64,000 nt of DNA, taken from NCBI RefSeq assembly GCF_037126465.1, contig NC_088204.1:63859807-63923806 (forward strand), given 5' to 3'. The DNA is from Ornithodoros turicata (Eukaryota; Arthropoda; Arachnida; Ixodida; Argasidae). Made by a program: the position numbers and the translations under genes. Below are positions 44,624-57,086 of this stretch, one piece after another. Positions within the stretch are counted from its first letter, which is position 1; every line of letters starts with the position of its first letter. Below the pieces are notes generated by a model, which saw only the letters and a program-made list of their open reading frames with translations, did not search any database and was not told the origin of the DNA.

Positions 44624-44939
44624 GCCTTGCGCACCACCATCTCGTAGAACCCCCCTCCCTTGAAAAAAATCCTGGGAATGCCCATGGCGAGGTCAGTACT
44701 ATTTTTGAAACGTGATGTGGGCAAGTACTGCCCTTGTCCCATCCTACAGTTGGCAAGAAAAGTATTCTGGCTACAACGTGACAGGATTGAATTGGATTCG
44801 ATTGGCCATGGAGGTGTCTTACTTAAAGTTTTATGCAGCAGAGAGATAAGGACAGAAAGAACCAGACGGGAATTCTGTGTACTCACAACTAAAGGAAGTT
44901 TTTATTGTTGGCACAAGTCGTGGAGTCTACGTTAGTCAT
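44624..44939. other. No gene recognised
   Basis: Open frames on both strands without recognisable domains. The 5' boundary of the following LINE is not sharp. Confidence 0.3.
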
Positions 44940-47338
44940 GGAAGTGTCCCGTGCATATCCTGCGGGACAGAGAGACGCTCCGCGTCTTTACGTGCTTCCT
45001 CACGCAGTACCTGCTACCAGTACCTGCTGTCCATTGGGAATGCCCGCCCCGCATCGGCCTTTGGCGGCGCAGACTCAAGGTTATCCTTCGGGGTCGCTCC
45101 TCAGGCGTATCCCTCGCCCCTCCTCTATACGCTCTGCAAGTAACCGAGCGTTCTGCGCATATCTCCTCTCCCGGTTACTCAACTCGGGAAGCCCCATTAG
45201 CTACGGCGGCGCCCTCCCTCTTCCCTATCACTGCTCCCTCTCATGTGCAGAGACGCACTTGCACAGCATACCCAGTAAACCAGAAATATCCCAGGGACGT
45301 CCCAGAAAAGTCTCAGACGTCACCTATGTCCAGGAAGTCCACCAGACGTTATTTGGACGTCCACAATGTGACAATGAAAATCGTCCGACATTGTATCTCC
45401 CAGGGACATCTGCAGGATGTAAAAAGAATTGCCCCACCACGTTACATTTTGCGCACATATCTGGGACACGTGACGCTTACTGGAGTGACGTAAGCAAAGC
45501 GAGAAACATTTAGGGTTTAGACCATTATTTGCAGAGCAATCACATCATGGAAGATAGTTTGAATTAAAAACACAATGTTTGTGAGAAAGGGACGCCAGAA
45601 GTATCAACGGTTATGCTTCGGCGTTGTTGGCACACGAACTAATTAGTTCCCAAGACGTCTTCACCGTTACAATCGTAGTTCACCGCGCTGTACACTTACT
45701 GAACGTACTCCTACAAGTCTCATTTCAGTATATGCTCCATCCAGTACGCCAAAAGAGGCCACCACAGGCCTCCTAGGTAGTGCTCACTCGATATCACATA
45801 TGTGTGTATGTGCGAGTACAAGCGGTCTCCCATAACAACAATGGGATACGCAAGGTCACGTGGCGTTGCCGATAGGTGCTGTATCCATAGCTATATACAG
45901 CGGTTGCATACCGCTCTCAAATAAAAGATGTCGATTATTTATCCAAAACAATTTATAAAACGTGGACAGATAACAAAAACTGAATAATAATGCATAGTGC
46001 TCAGCATACAAGCTAATTTGATATGAAACGGTAAACGTCCCATTCACATCCAGATATCCAACAGAGACGTTCATAGGATGTCCCCCGGACTGCAAAATGA
46101 GGAAGAAAGTCTGTTCCCAGGGACGTCGCACGGACGTAAACGGGACGTTCACGAACATCCCTGGGATATCCAAATGTCAAATTCAGTTCTTCCCCAGGAT
46201 ATCCTTGGGACATATTTGGTTTACTGGGTATGGGCCCTTGACAAGCCCCAGGTATTGACGAGCGTCTCTGGCATAGGACGAAAGAGGGAGACGCCGTTAG
46301 CCGTTGCGCGCCAACTCGTCCTCGAACACTTATCGGCGCAGCATCAACAGCGGCACGTGATCTATACAGACGGATCGGTTACACTTGATGGGGCCACTGC
46401 AGCCATCTACGTCCTGCACGGTAATATCGAGTAAGCTCACAGGCTCTCCAACAGCACCTCCTCCAACGAAGCCGAGCTCTTCGCAATCCATGAGGCCCTC
46501 AGGCACATCACAACATCGCCCCCGGAAACCTGGACGATCCTGTCACTCAGCAAGACGGCACTGGAGACACTCGACTCACACTGCACCAAAACAACCGACG
46601 GCCTACACACAATGATAATGTCCATAGCCAACACCGCCCTTGCTTCCGGGCACAATATATGCCTCCAGTGGATACCTAGGCACATTGGCCTCGGCGAGAA
46701 CGATCGAGCCGATGCTGCGGCCAAGCGTGCACACGAACAACCCGACGCCGCGGCGCACATACCGCTCACTCCGTCGACCTGCCGCATCCAAGTCCACCGC
46801 TGGGCCACTCAAGAGGCGCGGTGCTTCATTCGCGAATCCGCCCTTTTCAACGAATTTCTGCGCTCCATCGACCCGGCGTGGAGTTCTCCCCACCACGACG
46901 TCTCCAACGGTCACAAGAGACACTCCTTCACCGGCTGCGCCTCAACGTGGCATACACGCCACCGGTCTAGCGCATGATGGGGAGGCAGATCTCGGCCCTC
47001 TGCGACGTTTGTGAAGTGGTTGCGGACAAGTCGCACCTCCTGCTGACCTGCCCCAAGTACACCAACCATCGCGCCACCCTTTCCCGCTGCCTCGAGCGCT
47101 TCGGGCACAAACAACGGAATCTGGCCGCACTCCTTGGCCCTGTGCCTCAGCACCAACAATGGGCCGTCACAAGAGCTTTATTGCAATTTCTGAAGAGCAC
47201 TGGCCTGGCCACCAAGCTCTGAGATGCGCGCTTCAGGAATCCCACCCCATCTTTTTTTTTTTTTTATGGAATGGCATGCCGACCTTGGTCTAGCAGACCT
47301 TTCCCTCTAATAAAAGTATATCCCCCCCCCTTCTCATT
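44940..47338 (+). pseudogene. I-type LINE ORF2 remnant with RNase H, interrupted by a MITE
   Basis: The part before 45269 is the region between reverse transcriptase and RNase H; the frame resumes at 46229 after the MITE. RNase H then reads YTDGS (first D) and NEAELFAIHEAL (E). The third acidic position is lost (LSLSKTAL where SDSK is usual), and WIPRHIGLGENDRAD is altered from WIPGH. An in-frame TAA is at 46432-46434 and a frame change near 46920. The C-terminal Cys-His motif CDVCEVVADKSHLLLTC (about 47001-47051) and the end HQQWAVTRALLQFLK lead to a stop at 47220-47222. The 3' tail has a T-run, ggcatgccgaccttgg, gacctttccc, aataaaagtatatcccccc. It is inactive. Confidence 0.8.
45271..46228. 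mobile_element. TA-flanked MITE inside the LINE
   Basis: TA at 45269-45270 and 46229-46230. Ends are cccagtaaaccagaaatatc and the inverted ggacatatttggtttactggg. Both ends carry loose ~11-bp repeats of gggacgtccca/ggatatcc type. The 958-bp element plus the duplicated TA is 960 bp, exactly 320 codons, and the LINE frame reads on after removal. The interior has no recognised transposase. Confidence 0.85.
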
Positions 47339-48342
47339 AGTTCCTCAAGTAGAGTCACGCCTACTTCGTCTGCATTAGGATTTAGGAGAAGGCTAGGCAT
47401 ATGAGGAGGAAGGTACCTTAATATGACGAAAGGTGAAGTCATTCCAATTGAAATTTCCACTGTCAATAACATCGTCTACCTTGTAACACTCCTACCCAAA
47501 ACTCGATATTGTGCCAGCGAAAAACCCACCGAGTTCAGTACATTTGTATGCATCACAGTTTTCTTCATGGTGTAACAGTTTGTCACGTGTCCACGTACCC
47601 AAGATTCGCGGACACGTCTCCCTAAAGTGCGCTTAGCCTCATAGCACGTGTTGTATAAGTAAGACAACTTTACGTTTGTACACGTGTATAGGTGAGTGGA
47701 GGAATGAAAACTGAAAGGAAAGAGGAGGACAGGAGAGAGAGAACACTTATCACGGGTCACTTCATTTTGATCGGTGATAACGGGCACCGTGGGACGAGCT
47801 TGATAAGAATTCTTCAAACTGCTTCCTCGCTTTCAAACGCGAGATTTCTTTTTAGAGGAGTATCGCTGGTACGAATGGCATTCCCAATGCCATCGTACCT
47901 CTGACACTTTCTGTTTTCGCTATTATTGAAGGGCGTTTCATTTAAAATGAGTCAAACATCTTTATAAAAATTGTGCATTGTACTTGAACGAGACTTATTG
48001 CGTAATGTTAGAAAGGGTGCAGAGATACTCAGTCTATTTTCTGTTTCCTCGTAAATTACATAATTCGTTAATAAAAATTATTTGGTGATCCTTTTAACTG
48101 CAGGGACTATAGCAAAACTGTCAATGGCGGAGCTGTAGAGGGGTAAGGGGGTCTTCGATTCTCTTACCCGTGATTATGTACCTCCTCTCTGTTCTGTTTC
48201 TTTTTTTCCCCGATTTCAAAAAAGTGCCCCGAAAGTTTCGAAATACCGCCCGACAGCAGCACAAACGCACACGAAAAGAAGTGATCTGTTCGTTCAAACA
48301 AGAGGCGCCATCAGCGCATGCGCGGAGTTGGTGTGGGAAAAA
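47339..48342. other. No gene recognised
   Basis: Nothing assignable; AT-rich around 47930-48090. Confidence 0.3.
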
Positions 48343-48534
48343 CCAACACCTCCTAGGTAGCATCAGGCCTGCTCCCACGTGACACGGCGTCACACAGGAA
48401 GGCCTGCTGTGGATGCTGCTATGATGTCGATGAAAGAGCGAACGAGAAGAAAACTTCAAGCAGGCCGCAAAGCCAGGCAGGCCTCCGTGGGGTGACGTAA
48501 GCGCGAAGGCCTGATGCTATCTAGGAGGTATTGG
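48343..48534. mobile_element. 192-bp MITE with acctcctag inverted ends
   Basis: Left: ccaacacctcctaggtagca, tcaggcct. Right: aggcctgatgctatctagga, ggtattgg. Inverted over about 28 bp with two or three mismatches. Flanking aaaaa on both sides could be a target duplication but is too simple to be sure. Confidence 0.7.
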
Positions 48535-49336
48535 AAAAATAAAATGAACGCAGCCGTGCGAATGCTTTCTGCAGGTGCGACATCGGCTGTGTTGCACTGC
48601 TACACCGCTCTCGACTGTCTCCTTCCACAATACCAGTATAGTTTAGAGCTATGAAGGAATCAGACAAGTGTCGCTACAAGACGAAGTTGTTTATGAACGG
48701 TATACAACGTGACGATCTATTTGCGCTACACATCGACAAATGGACAGCCCAGCGACAAAACATGCCCCGATCACAATTACACGGTAGTTTATTTAATATT
48801 TTCGCCGAGCCGGTTCATAGCTGATATTGTGAAAGCGTACAAGTCACTGGAAGCACGCAATTACTTCACCTAAGGCGAGCTGTTTGATATGGGGCGTTTC
48901 TGGAAACAGCGCTGATTTGGTACGGTGCACCGGTTCGTGCTAGCGTCGTTTTATTGCACACAGGTATCGTGAGGGAATCTCACAAATGCGATGTCAGGGA
49001 ATCTTTCCGTTTACCTGATCAAAACGACTCCAATCAAACGATTTCTTCGTTCTGCGTTGCGCAGAAACTTATGAAAGGTTATTTCAACCTCTAATCACAT
49101 GATAAAAAGTTGAAAGTTCGATATTTCCTGTCTGACTCTGTGTTGCTTTCGACGTCTTGGCTAATGACTCTCTAAACCTGTCTCAGCGTCAGATTTTTAC
49201 TCGATTGTATTACTAGTACACTCCTACCAAACTTCAGAGCAAACCCTGCAAAGCCGATTTGTAATATTAGTGCCTTCAAAGCTACTAGACACGGACCGGT
49301 ATAGGCTTGGTGATCTCCCGAGTGAATTCGATCATC
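48535..49336. other. No gene recognised
   Basis: Nothing assignable. Confidence 0.3.
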
Positions 49337-49338
49337 TA

Positions 49339-49582
49339 CAGGGTGTCCCAGAAAACGGCAGAATTCGGCCCGCTCTTCACGTTGGTGGGGTAAAAAGGTG
49401 ACCTTTACTTGGCAAATTTCCGAGTTCACTTCGCAAAAATTTACATAATTAAACTTAGGTTACACGACATTCACATCAGGAGGTGGCAAAGACCAAGTAA
49501 GAACAAATGCCGTTGACCGCATAATTTTAGGTGGCGTAGTTTCTTTATTAGACTACAATGACACGTTTTCTGGGACACCCTG
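49339..49582. mobile_element. Mariner-like MITE, cagggtgtcccagaaaacg ends
   Basis: TA at 49337-49338 and 49583-49584. The left end cagggtgtcccagaaaacg and right end cgttttctgggacaccctg are perfect inverted repeats of 19 bp. 244 bp, non-coding. Confidence 0.85.
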
Positions 49583-49584
49583 TA

Positions 49585-51268
49585 TACCAGAAGCGGGCTA
49601 CCCCAAAGCAGTCATATGCGGCCCGCGTAGTTCCTCCAAAGTTCAATGCGGCACGCAGAAACGAATGAGTTCGGCACCCCTGGTGTACACTAAAACAGAA
49701 AAAAGAAAAAAATGATCGGATATCGCCATGGTGATGGGAATATTGGGTTAACGTTATCTTAGGCTATTGACAGTACTTTGTCGAAGGCGAAGTACAACAT
49801 CACCTCGAGTGCTTGCAAAAATCGCCCAGGATGTACTATTTCACGCGCAAAACATGCCGCTAAAATAAGCAGGCAACTGCACAGAATGATGCATGTCTGC
49901 GAGCATTTGCTTAAAGGAAGGATCAAAAATCGCGCTTCTGGCAGTGTGTTTCTGCACAGGTACGCCGCCATGATCGGCTTGAAGTCAAGAACACATTTGA
50001 CACAACACGATTATATGCGCTAGGTCCCAGTTGCATTCGACGCATTTAAGTGAGTTGAACACAGGGGCATTGCCTTACTTAGATGACATACACATTTTGT
50101 TCGTGAATGACGCTCCCGCACAGCGCAGGCGCAACGGTTCGGACATGCACAGTTTAAACATGCTGTTGCCGAGGCAAGTGTATGCATGAAGAAAATAAAA
50201 AGAAAATTGCCTTGCCTTCGCTTCTCCTAAATAGAGGTATATAACGTCGTTAGAAAAATATACGATTTTACAGCCATTAAGGTACCCATCAAATTTCATA
50301 CTGGTGGCAACCAAGATTCCCCGTGGTGCTGCGAGGAAAAATTAAGAAAGAGTGTGAAACATAAAAGTAAGCATATATTGTATACATACAAAAACCATGA
50401 CGGTCGCAGATAAGGTAAAGATGAAAAGGAAATCATCAGATCACTATGCAATAACGGTACACTACAGCCATAAGAATTTCTGTACGTCTTTTTAGCACCG
50501 TAAGTACAATGTCAGAAAGAGTTCAAGAAACTTATACTAAGAAGAAGAGAGCGTTCGATTTCCCAAAACGCGAACCTCAGGGGAACACAGTATCTGCAGC
50601 CTTGTCTTTTCTGTTGTTAAAGCAGAAGTCACCAGAAATGTTCTTCGGCCTCTTTGGCCGTGAAAGCACACCTTTATTTTGTAGATGTTTTTATCAAACC
50701 CGTCTTGCGGTGCTGGTTATCAGAGGAGAATGGCGTGCTGAACTCTGATAATTCCCATCCCTTTCAAGTTTCTTTCCTCCTCCCATTTACACGTGCTCAA
50801 ATGTACAGTCGGCTTTCCTACATGCGGAAGTGTCGATGGGCTATGCCCTCTTTATGTGTGATGTCTCACGTTTTAGTCGCACTTTGATGCCCTCAGAAAC
50901 AAAATTGGCTCACTACAAAACCAAGACATTCACTTTAGGTTCCAAACATGGTCCCCCTAATTGTGAAACTGCAGTGGAAAATTACCTAAAGCGGATATAT
51001 TTTGATGTATAAGACTATGAAATCACGATGGAGCGCGAATTCTACTTCTGTCCCATTGAGTACAATATGTAAGATTTCAAACGCCGGGGGAACAAAAGCC
51101 TTTATAGATACACGGATAATTCTTTTTCGGCATAATTCCTTGTATATAGATCTCACAGGATCCGGTGGCGAACCAGTGAAAAGTGTCGGCGTTCTCCGTC
51201 AAAATAAAATTATAAGTTTCTTATGCATTGCGTTTATGGGTGTAATGCAGGCGAAGCACGCTTTAAGT
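49585..51268. other. No gene recognised
   Basis: Open frames at 50509-50748 and 51002-51289 have no known domain. No repeat structure seen. Confidence 0.3.
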
Positions 51269-51442
51269 ATGAAAGATGAAAGTCACTGAAAAGGTTAGCT
51301 AGCTGTAGGACTCGAACCCACATCTTCTGGATTGCCGGTCCAGGGCTCTACCAATTGAGCTAAGCTAAGGCATCGGCAATCCAGAAGATTGGGGTTCGAG
51401 TCCTACAGCTGGCTAACCTTTTCAGTGACTTTCATCTTTCAT
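51269..51442. mobile_element. tRNA-like SINE heads as a 69-bp-armed palindrome
   Basis: The left arm 51269-51337 is the reverse complement of 51374-51442 with about 3 mismatches. Each arm holds a B-box (ggttcgagtcctac) and then aaccttttcagtgactttca. The 36-bp centre carries one A-box on minus (tagctcaattggtagagc). The minus strand 51300-51370 folds as a tRNA with anticodon-stem ctgga/tccag and loop ccggcaa (GGC, alanine-like). Position 33 is C instead of T and the acceptor stem is imperfect, so a SINE head is likelier than a host tRNA. Confidence 0.75.
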
Positions 51443-51449
51443 CATTAAT

Positions 51450-51530
51450 TTCTTAGGCAAATTGAGGCTTTGTATGTATTTGTCCCTTCTATGTTGTTCC
51501 AGCCTCAGAACATCGGTTCTTTCAGTTTTT
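51450..51530 (+). repeat. Dispersed repeat shared with 29265-29375
   Basis: ggcaaattgaggctttgtat, gtatttgtcccttctatg, ttccagcctcagaacatcgg. It follows the right arm of the tRNA-like palindrome and may be the body of the same SINE. Confidence 0.6.
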
Positions 51531-51599
51531 GTCCGCGAATCTTGGGCATGTGATACTTACGAAATAAGTTTACTCTGTAACGTAAATTGTAGAGACTGA

Positions 51600-52449
51600 A
51601 CGGTCAACACTCAGGGCAACACACACACACATACATTGGATGATGATGAGGTGGGTGATTCACCGCCGCTGAGGCGGTACGCCGCCTCATTGCGCATTGG
51701 GAACGGATGGGGGGATGATGATGATGTGGGAAGCACTTTCAGAGATCCGTCACCACCGGTGGAGCGCAAGTACTCCGCAAGAAGACGAAGGCCTTGCATC
51801 TGGTGGGCAGCGTTCGACCACGGTCCGAGGATCTTCGTGAGGTTGAACGGCCGCTTGTCAATACGGTGCATAGAAACTTCCATCAGTGCACGCTCGTGGT
51901 GATATTGCCCACAAGCCAGGATGAAGCGGCAAAGGTCGCCGTGCACTCCACAAGTGGGGCAGAGGGAAAACGAGGTGGAGCCGAGACAATGTTTAAAGGC
52001 AGGTGTAAAGGCAACGTTGAGCCTCATGCGGTGGAAGAGTGCAGCAAAGGGGCGCGGTAGTCGCGGAAGAAGTACGAGAGAAAGCGTGGGGTCTCTACAT
52101 TCGAGAGAAGGGAGTGAGCTATGTTGTATTGCCACCGAGCCCGCATCCTGGGGCCGGTGAGTGTTGAAAGGAGGTGTCTTCGGTCGCCCGAAGACATCAT
52201 TATCGGGGAAAACGCTGCTAGCTGATGGGCGCTCAAGGCGGCTCTGTCTGCTTCTTCATTACTGCTAATGCCGACATGTCCGCTGATCCACTGCATAGCG
52301 ACAGTGTGCCCTGCAACAGCCGCCTTCTTATAAACGTGCAGGATGTCAAAGACAACAGGACTTGGGGGATCCACGTATCCCCAAGTTGGCCACGCACTGG
52401 AGCGCGGGTCTTGAGTCAGGGCAACACGACACAGCACAGGACAACACAT
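51600..52449 (-). pseudogene. I-type LINE C-terminal remnant, minus strand
   Basis: The minus frame 52449-52024 contains MQWISGHVGISSNEEADRAA, the last conserved block of the LINE RNase H domain. A frame change near 52100 leads to 52135-51611, which contains RMRLNVAFTPAF, then LCPTCGVHGDLCRFILACGQ (a Cys motif with the usual His lost) and LTKILGPWSNAAHQ. Upstream reverse transcriptase is absent. A short (tg)n run closes it near 51620. Confidence 0.75.
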
Positions 52450-52799
52450 ATCAACAGCTATTCACGCTTCAAGATTAAATCTAAGTATCACTATCTCTAG
52501 AAGATGTAGTATTATCCCTATGGCTTTGTTTTATACACATTATTCGCAAACGTTGCACAATGTTCCAGATTTACCCATTGAAACCTGTACTTGGGCTTCC
52601 AATTTGATCCTATCATCATGAATCACATAGTGTATGTTTGATATTATTTGTTGTTTTGGTTGTCTGTATGTTTCTTCGAGATGTTTGTGTTGTTCATTTT
52701 AGGCGAGATTGTTAATTCTTTCATTGTAATTTTTCTTTTTCTTTGTTTTTGATTGACTTTCACTATTTTTAGTATTGTTTTGTTACACGCACAAGACTA

Positions 52800-53546
52800 C
52801 AGTCAACCCTCGATTTATGAACACCCTCGGTTCCCCGAAAAATCGTTCATAAATCGAGGGATTCATAAATCGAAAATTCCGTTAAGTGAGTATTATCGAG
52901 CAAATGGAACAGTATTTCCGAGTTGGGATTGTGTTTATAATGCAATATATTGTGTAATTTTGCTTTCGACCATGCCTTGTGCTGTGTGAATCTCACAAAG
53001 AACATGTGCTAGCGCATTCACACTCTGTTTATTATGCAATACTAAATTGTTTAATTTTGTTTTGAATCATGCCTTCCGCTGTGTCAATCATGGAAAGAAG
53101 AGATGTCAGCACATTCGCACTCAACTGGTCTCGGATTTCCTCGGGGATTTTTAACCTACGTTTATTAATCTCCGGGTGACAGCGGACACCTTATTCACCA
53201 ATTGAGGTCAGGAACACTTGTAAAAAACCCCTTCGTTGTTCGGATTTCGAGGGTTTAAGAACCGAGGGTGAATACCTGGAAAACGTTTTGTCTGTTCAGG
53301 CGTCATTCAAAAGACCATGAATAATCCCTATGAAGGTTTCTGTTGGCCTCGGAACGATGCGTTCATAAATTGACGGCAAAAACGCTGGGCAACTCCTAGT
53401 TGGTTCCCAGAAATTCCATTCATTATTCGAATATCGAGGTCCATAAAACGAGGGGAAAACGCATGTAAAAAGTTTGGTTCCTCGTCCTAGTGTTCATAAA
53501 ACGAGGGAATTCATAAATCGAAGGTTCATAAATCGAGGGTTGACTG
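52800..53546. mobile_element. Pogo/Tigger-like non-autonomous element
   Basis: TA at 52798-52799 and 53547-53548. Perfect inverted ends cagtcaaccctcgatttatg and mirror. Subterminal copies of ttcataaatcga and cctcg occur on both sides. CAGT-AACCTCG-type ends with a TA target are known of the pogo/Tigger group. 747 bp, no transposase frame. Confidence 0.85.
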
Positions 53547-53689
53547 TATATGTATATATCTGGCATTATCTCTGCGTTTACAGATGGAGATTGCGACACA
53601 GGCTTGTCCTCGCAGTCTCTTTTCTGTACAATGTTGTCCTTTTCTTAAAACGACGCAAATAAAACAAATACAAAAAAAAAACACAATAT

Positions 53690-53795
53690 TTAACCCTCAA
53701 CAACGCCCAAGCAATGATCTGAAAGACGGCAGTTACAGCACACCTGACTGGCAATACTAGAGGTGTGAGTTCGAGTCCCACCACTGGCACCCGCT
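53690..53795 (+). repeat. tRNA-like SINE head, 3' half
   Basis: gtgtgagttcgagtcccacc forms a T-arm with B-box (gttcgagtccc), followed by actggcac. The 5' half (gcaatgatctgaaagacggc, acacctgactggcaatacta) lacks a clear A-box. Confidence 0.5.
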
Positions 53796-54717
53796 CACTT
53801 TTCGTCCCTTCAGAAGTATACTCTGTGTTTGCTCAAACCCAAATAGTTGCCGGAACATGCAACGGTACTCGCTGGTTTTCACGTTGCGTCTGTACATTAC
53901 CATCATTCCCGAGGCAATACAAACCGCGTCAGGCCTACCTAACCCAATCTTATTAGTCCAACCCCTCGGCATATAGTGCAGGCAATCTTCCGCGTGGCAT
54001 CAGTGTAGCGCCCGTATCACGTATCTCCATCGTCATCGGCATTACCCCAAAAGGAACCCATTCGTAACATTACTAATACCGTAGATGAGCCCCGAAACCC
54101 ATCCAAGTACGAAACATTTCTTGTCTTCTGGGTATAGTGAGCTACGATGGCCTTACGCTTTCGGTATCAGGGAACGTGCACAGACTGTCTGTGTGTGCAA
54201 CCCGGTGGCTAATGTGTTGATTGCATATCCAATGCTCACTAACCTATGCTGTTTTTTGTATGTGTTGTGTGTGTGTGCGTGTGGTGAGCATCGTCTGTAC
54301 GATGACCATTCGCGTTATGAGAGAGTTTTAGTATTGCGTACGGAAACAAGAAATGCATACTCCTGCTTGCGCCGGACGTGGCTTCCCGAATGTTTGCTTT
54401 GCAGTGTGAACTTGTGTACGTACCCTATACAGTCAAAACTCTCTAGTGACTCAGCTGCAGGAACAACAGCTGTACTGTGCACTCTAAACCATGTAGGTAA
54501 CACTTTTTTAACGATATGCTTCTGTCGTATTCATGTAAGGCGGCTATAGAATGCATTCTGTTCTCTTGCGCATGCATTCTCTATGCATTCTGTAATGCTT
54601 CTTTCCTTTCGTTTTCTTCTTGTTTGTTTTTTCTTCACCTTACTTTTGTTCGGCGTAGCACAGTGAGCAGGTGACAGCTCAAGTGTTTTTAAAACGTCTT
54701 GTACACAGCTAATTTAA
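53796..54717. other. No gene recognised
   Basis: 54312 begins gagagttttagtattg, resembling an M1 MITE end without partner. gcattct is repeated four times at 54550-54600. No coding domain. Confidence 0.35.
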
Positions 54718-57086
54718 CTTCATTCTCCGGACGGTATTACATACAAGCGCATCGCTGGCTTAGGACCCTCCGCTCTGAAGGCATTGTTAGGTATCATTAA
54801 TAATAGTTGGAACGATGGCAAGCTCCCAATTGGCTGGAAAATCTCTAAAGTGGTACCTTTGTTGAAACCAGGAAAATCTCCCAGGAATATAGCATCTTTC
54901 AGACCAATTAGCTTATCAAGCTGCCTGTGTAAGGTCATGGAAAAAATGATCCTTGGTCGAATAGAGTGGGTCCTAGAGAGTCAGAAGATGCTTCCGGATT
55001 GTATGTCTGGTTTCCCACAGGGCAGGGCTACTATGGATGGTGTTTTGGACCTTGTCACTTTTGTTGAACACGAACGCGCCCAAAACCGAACTACTCTGGC
55101 AGCTTTCCTTGACATTAAACACGCATCTGATACGGTGAGCTACGGCCACGTGCTACATGGTCTGTACATTCGGGAGATAAGGGGTTGGGCTCTGCGGTGG
55201 ATTGCTGACTACCTTCAAGGAAGGTCTGTGTACATACAGACCGAGGACGGGAACAGTGATTATCACGACCTCGGTAGCGGAGTGCCGCAGGGTGGGGTCC
55301 CGAGCCCTCTGCTGTTTAATGTAATCATGGCAGATTTACCGCACCGTTTACCCAAGAACGTCTACATCAGCATTTACGCTGACGATATATGTATATGGAC
55401 GTCTGGGGCGCAATTGCCTGCTTTGCAACAGCGACTCCAGAATGCGTTAGATTGCACGGTATCCTTCCTCTCGGACAGAGACATGGACGTATCTGTCGAG
55501 AAGACTGTATTTCTCCCGTTTACTCGGAAAAGAATGAAGAGTCTTCAACTGACTCTGAATGGTCTACCAATTCAGAGGATGCCTCATCACCGCTTCTTGG
55601 GAGTCGTTATTGACGCTCGACTATCATGGTCTGCTCACATAAAACATCTTCAGGAGCGGTCTGAGGCACGGGTCAACGTGCTTCGTCGTCTCTCCGGCCC
55701 CCGTTGGGGAACGTCAACGAAGTCCCTACTTACGGTACATCGGGCGCTTATTCGGTAAATGGTGGCTTACCATCTACCTGTACTATATGGGATAAGCAAC
55801 ACAGCAGAGAGGACACTACAGAGAGTTTTAACAAGAGGTCTGAAAATCTGCCTCGGGATACCTCGAGCCACCTCCAATGTTTTGGCAATAGCAGAAGCTA
55901 GAGAACTGCCTGTAGAGGTGCTGAGAACGCAAGAAAGAGTGCGGCACTATCTGCGCTTGAATCTGCGCCATGACAAGCACCCCATGGCACGGAAATTGAG
56001 ATGCCGAAATTCTGACTTCTACAAAGCCATTGTTCCTTACCAGCGCAACTTGCCAAAAACACAGCCTCCAAGAGCGACTCAGCATCCCTCTTGGACTCTA
56101 GAGCTACCCCGGATTTGCATCTCCGTGCCTGGAGTACACCACCCCAAGTCCACTTTGCCCACGACAGTGCTGAGACAGCATTGTCTATCTATGATGGAGC
56201 GTCACTGTAGCAGCAGCTATTTGCACTGACGGATCGACGACGCCATCAGGCTCAGCATCTGCTTTTGTGGTTCCACTGCACAGGAAAGAGGGAATGGCAC
56301 GACTGTCGCACAAAACAACTTCAACAACAGCAGAATTGGTGGCCATCCAGCTGGCATTGTAGTACGTAGTAGCACAACAGGCACATGCCGAGTGGGTGGT
56401 ATACAGCGATTCAAAAGCCGGACTCCAAGCCATGCTTTCATTCTTTGGAAATGGCTGTATGACACCAACACTTCACCAAATACTCCATGAATACAACAAA
56501 TGTAGAGTCGCCGGCCACAAAGTAACTCTGCGGTGGATTCCTGGACATGTGGGTATAAGAGGGAATCAAGCAGCAGACGAACTAGCGGACATAGCACACC
56601 TGTCTTCAACACTACATCCGGTGACATACTCAAAGTCAGATGTTACATCTTCATTACGGTCATTGTCGCAGGAAATGTGCAGACAGCGATGGGTGCAATT
56701 GCAGAGTGATTCGTCGCTGCTACATCGCATAGATCCGGAGCTGAAGTTCTGTGTTCCGTCTACGTTACCGCGCTCTGTTCAGACGTTTTTACACCGGTGT
56801 CGCTCGAATGTGCCTTATGGCCCCTCATTTTCTTCATAAAGTTGGAAGAGCCGACTCATCGAATTGTTCAGTTTGTGCAACGGTGGAGGATAGTGAGCAT
56901 ATTATAATGCACTGCTCTAGGTATGCATCTCAAAGAGCTACACTGAAAGCTACACTTGCTCGGCTAGACAGCAGGGTCTTCGATATAGTGAAGGTGTTGG
57001 GACTTTGGGCACCGAACACGAGGGATGCTGCCTTGGCGGCACTTGTGAAATTTGTCCAGAGCTGTGGGATGGATACAACCTTCTAG
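54718..57086 (+). pseudogene. I-type LINE copy 1: reverse transcriptase and RNase H
   Basis: 5'-truncated inside the RT domain: the frame starts SPDGITYKRIAGLG. RT motifs follow: FRPISLSSCLCKVMEKMI, D110 in FLDIKHASD (usual AFD is ASD), GVPQGGVPSPLLFNVIMADL and Y198-A-D-D201 counting from 54784. In-frame TAA at 55756-55758, then the same frame continues to 56229. A frame change near 56215 opens the RNase H domain: TDGS (56225), AEL (E at 56333), TAG at 56360-56362, YSDSKAG and WIPGHVGIRGNQAADELA. Another frame change near 56800 gives the C-terminal CSVCATVEDSEHIIMHC and LGLWAPNTRDAAL. At least two stops and two shifts make it inactive. The endonuclease part is missing. Confidence 0.85.

Noticed and set aside
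45760..45790. cctcctaggtag inside the TA-flanked MITE as a copy of the 48343 MITE end
   Set aside because: Only about 12 bp match and no partner end is present; chance is likely.
51300..51370. Functional tRNA-Ala gene on the minus strand
   Set aside because: C at position 33, an imperfect acceptor stem, and its place in a SINE palindrome argue against a host tRNA.
54085..54549. 154-codon plus frame
   Set aside because: No recognised domain, codons unlike a conserved protein, and it spans a MITE-like end.
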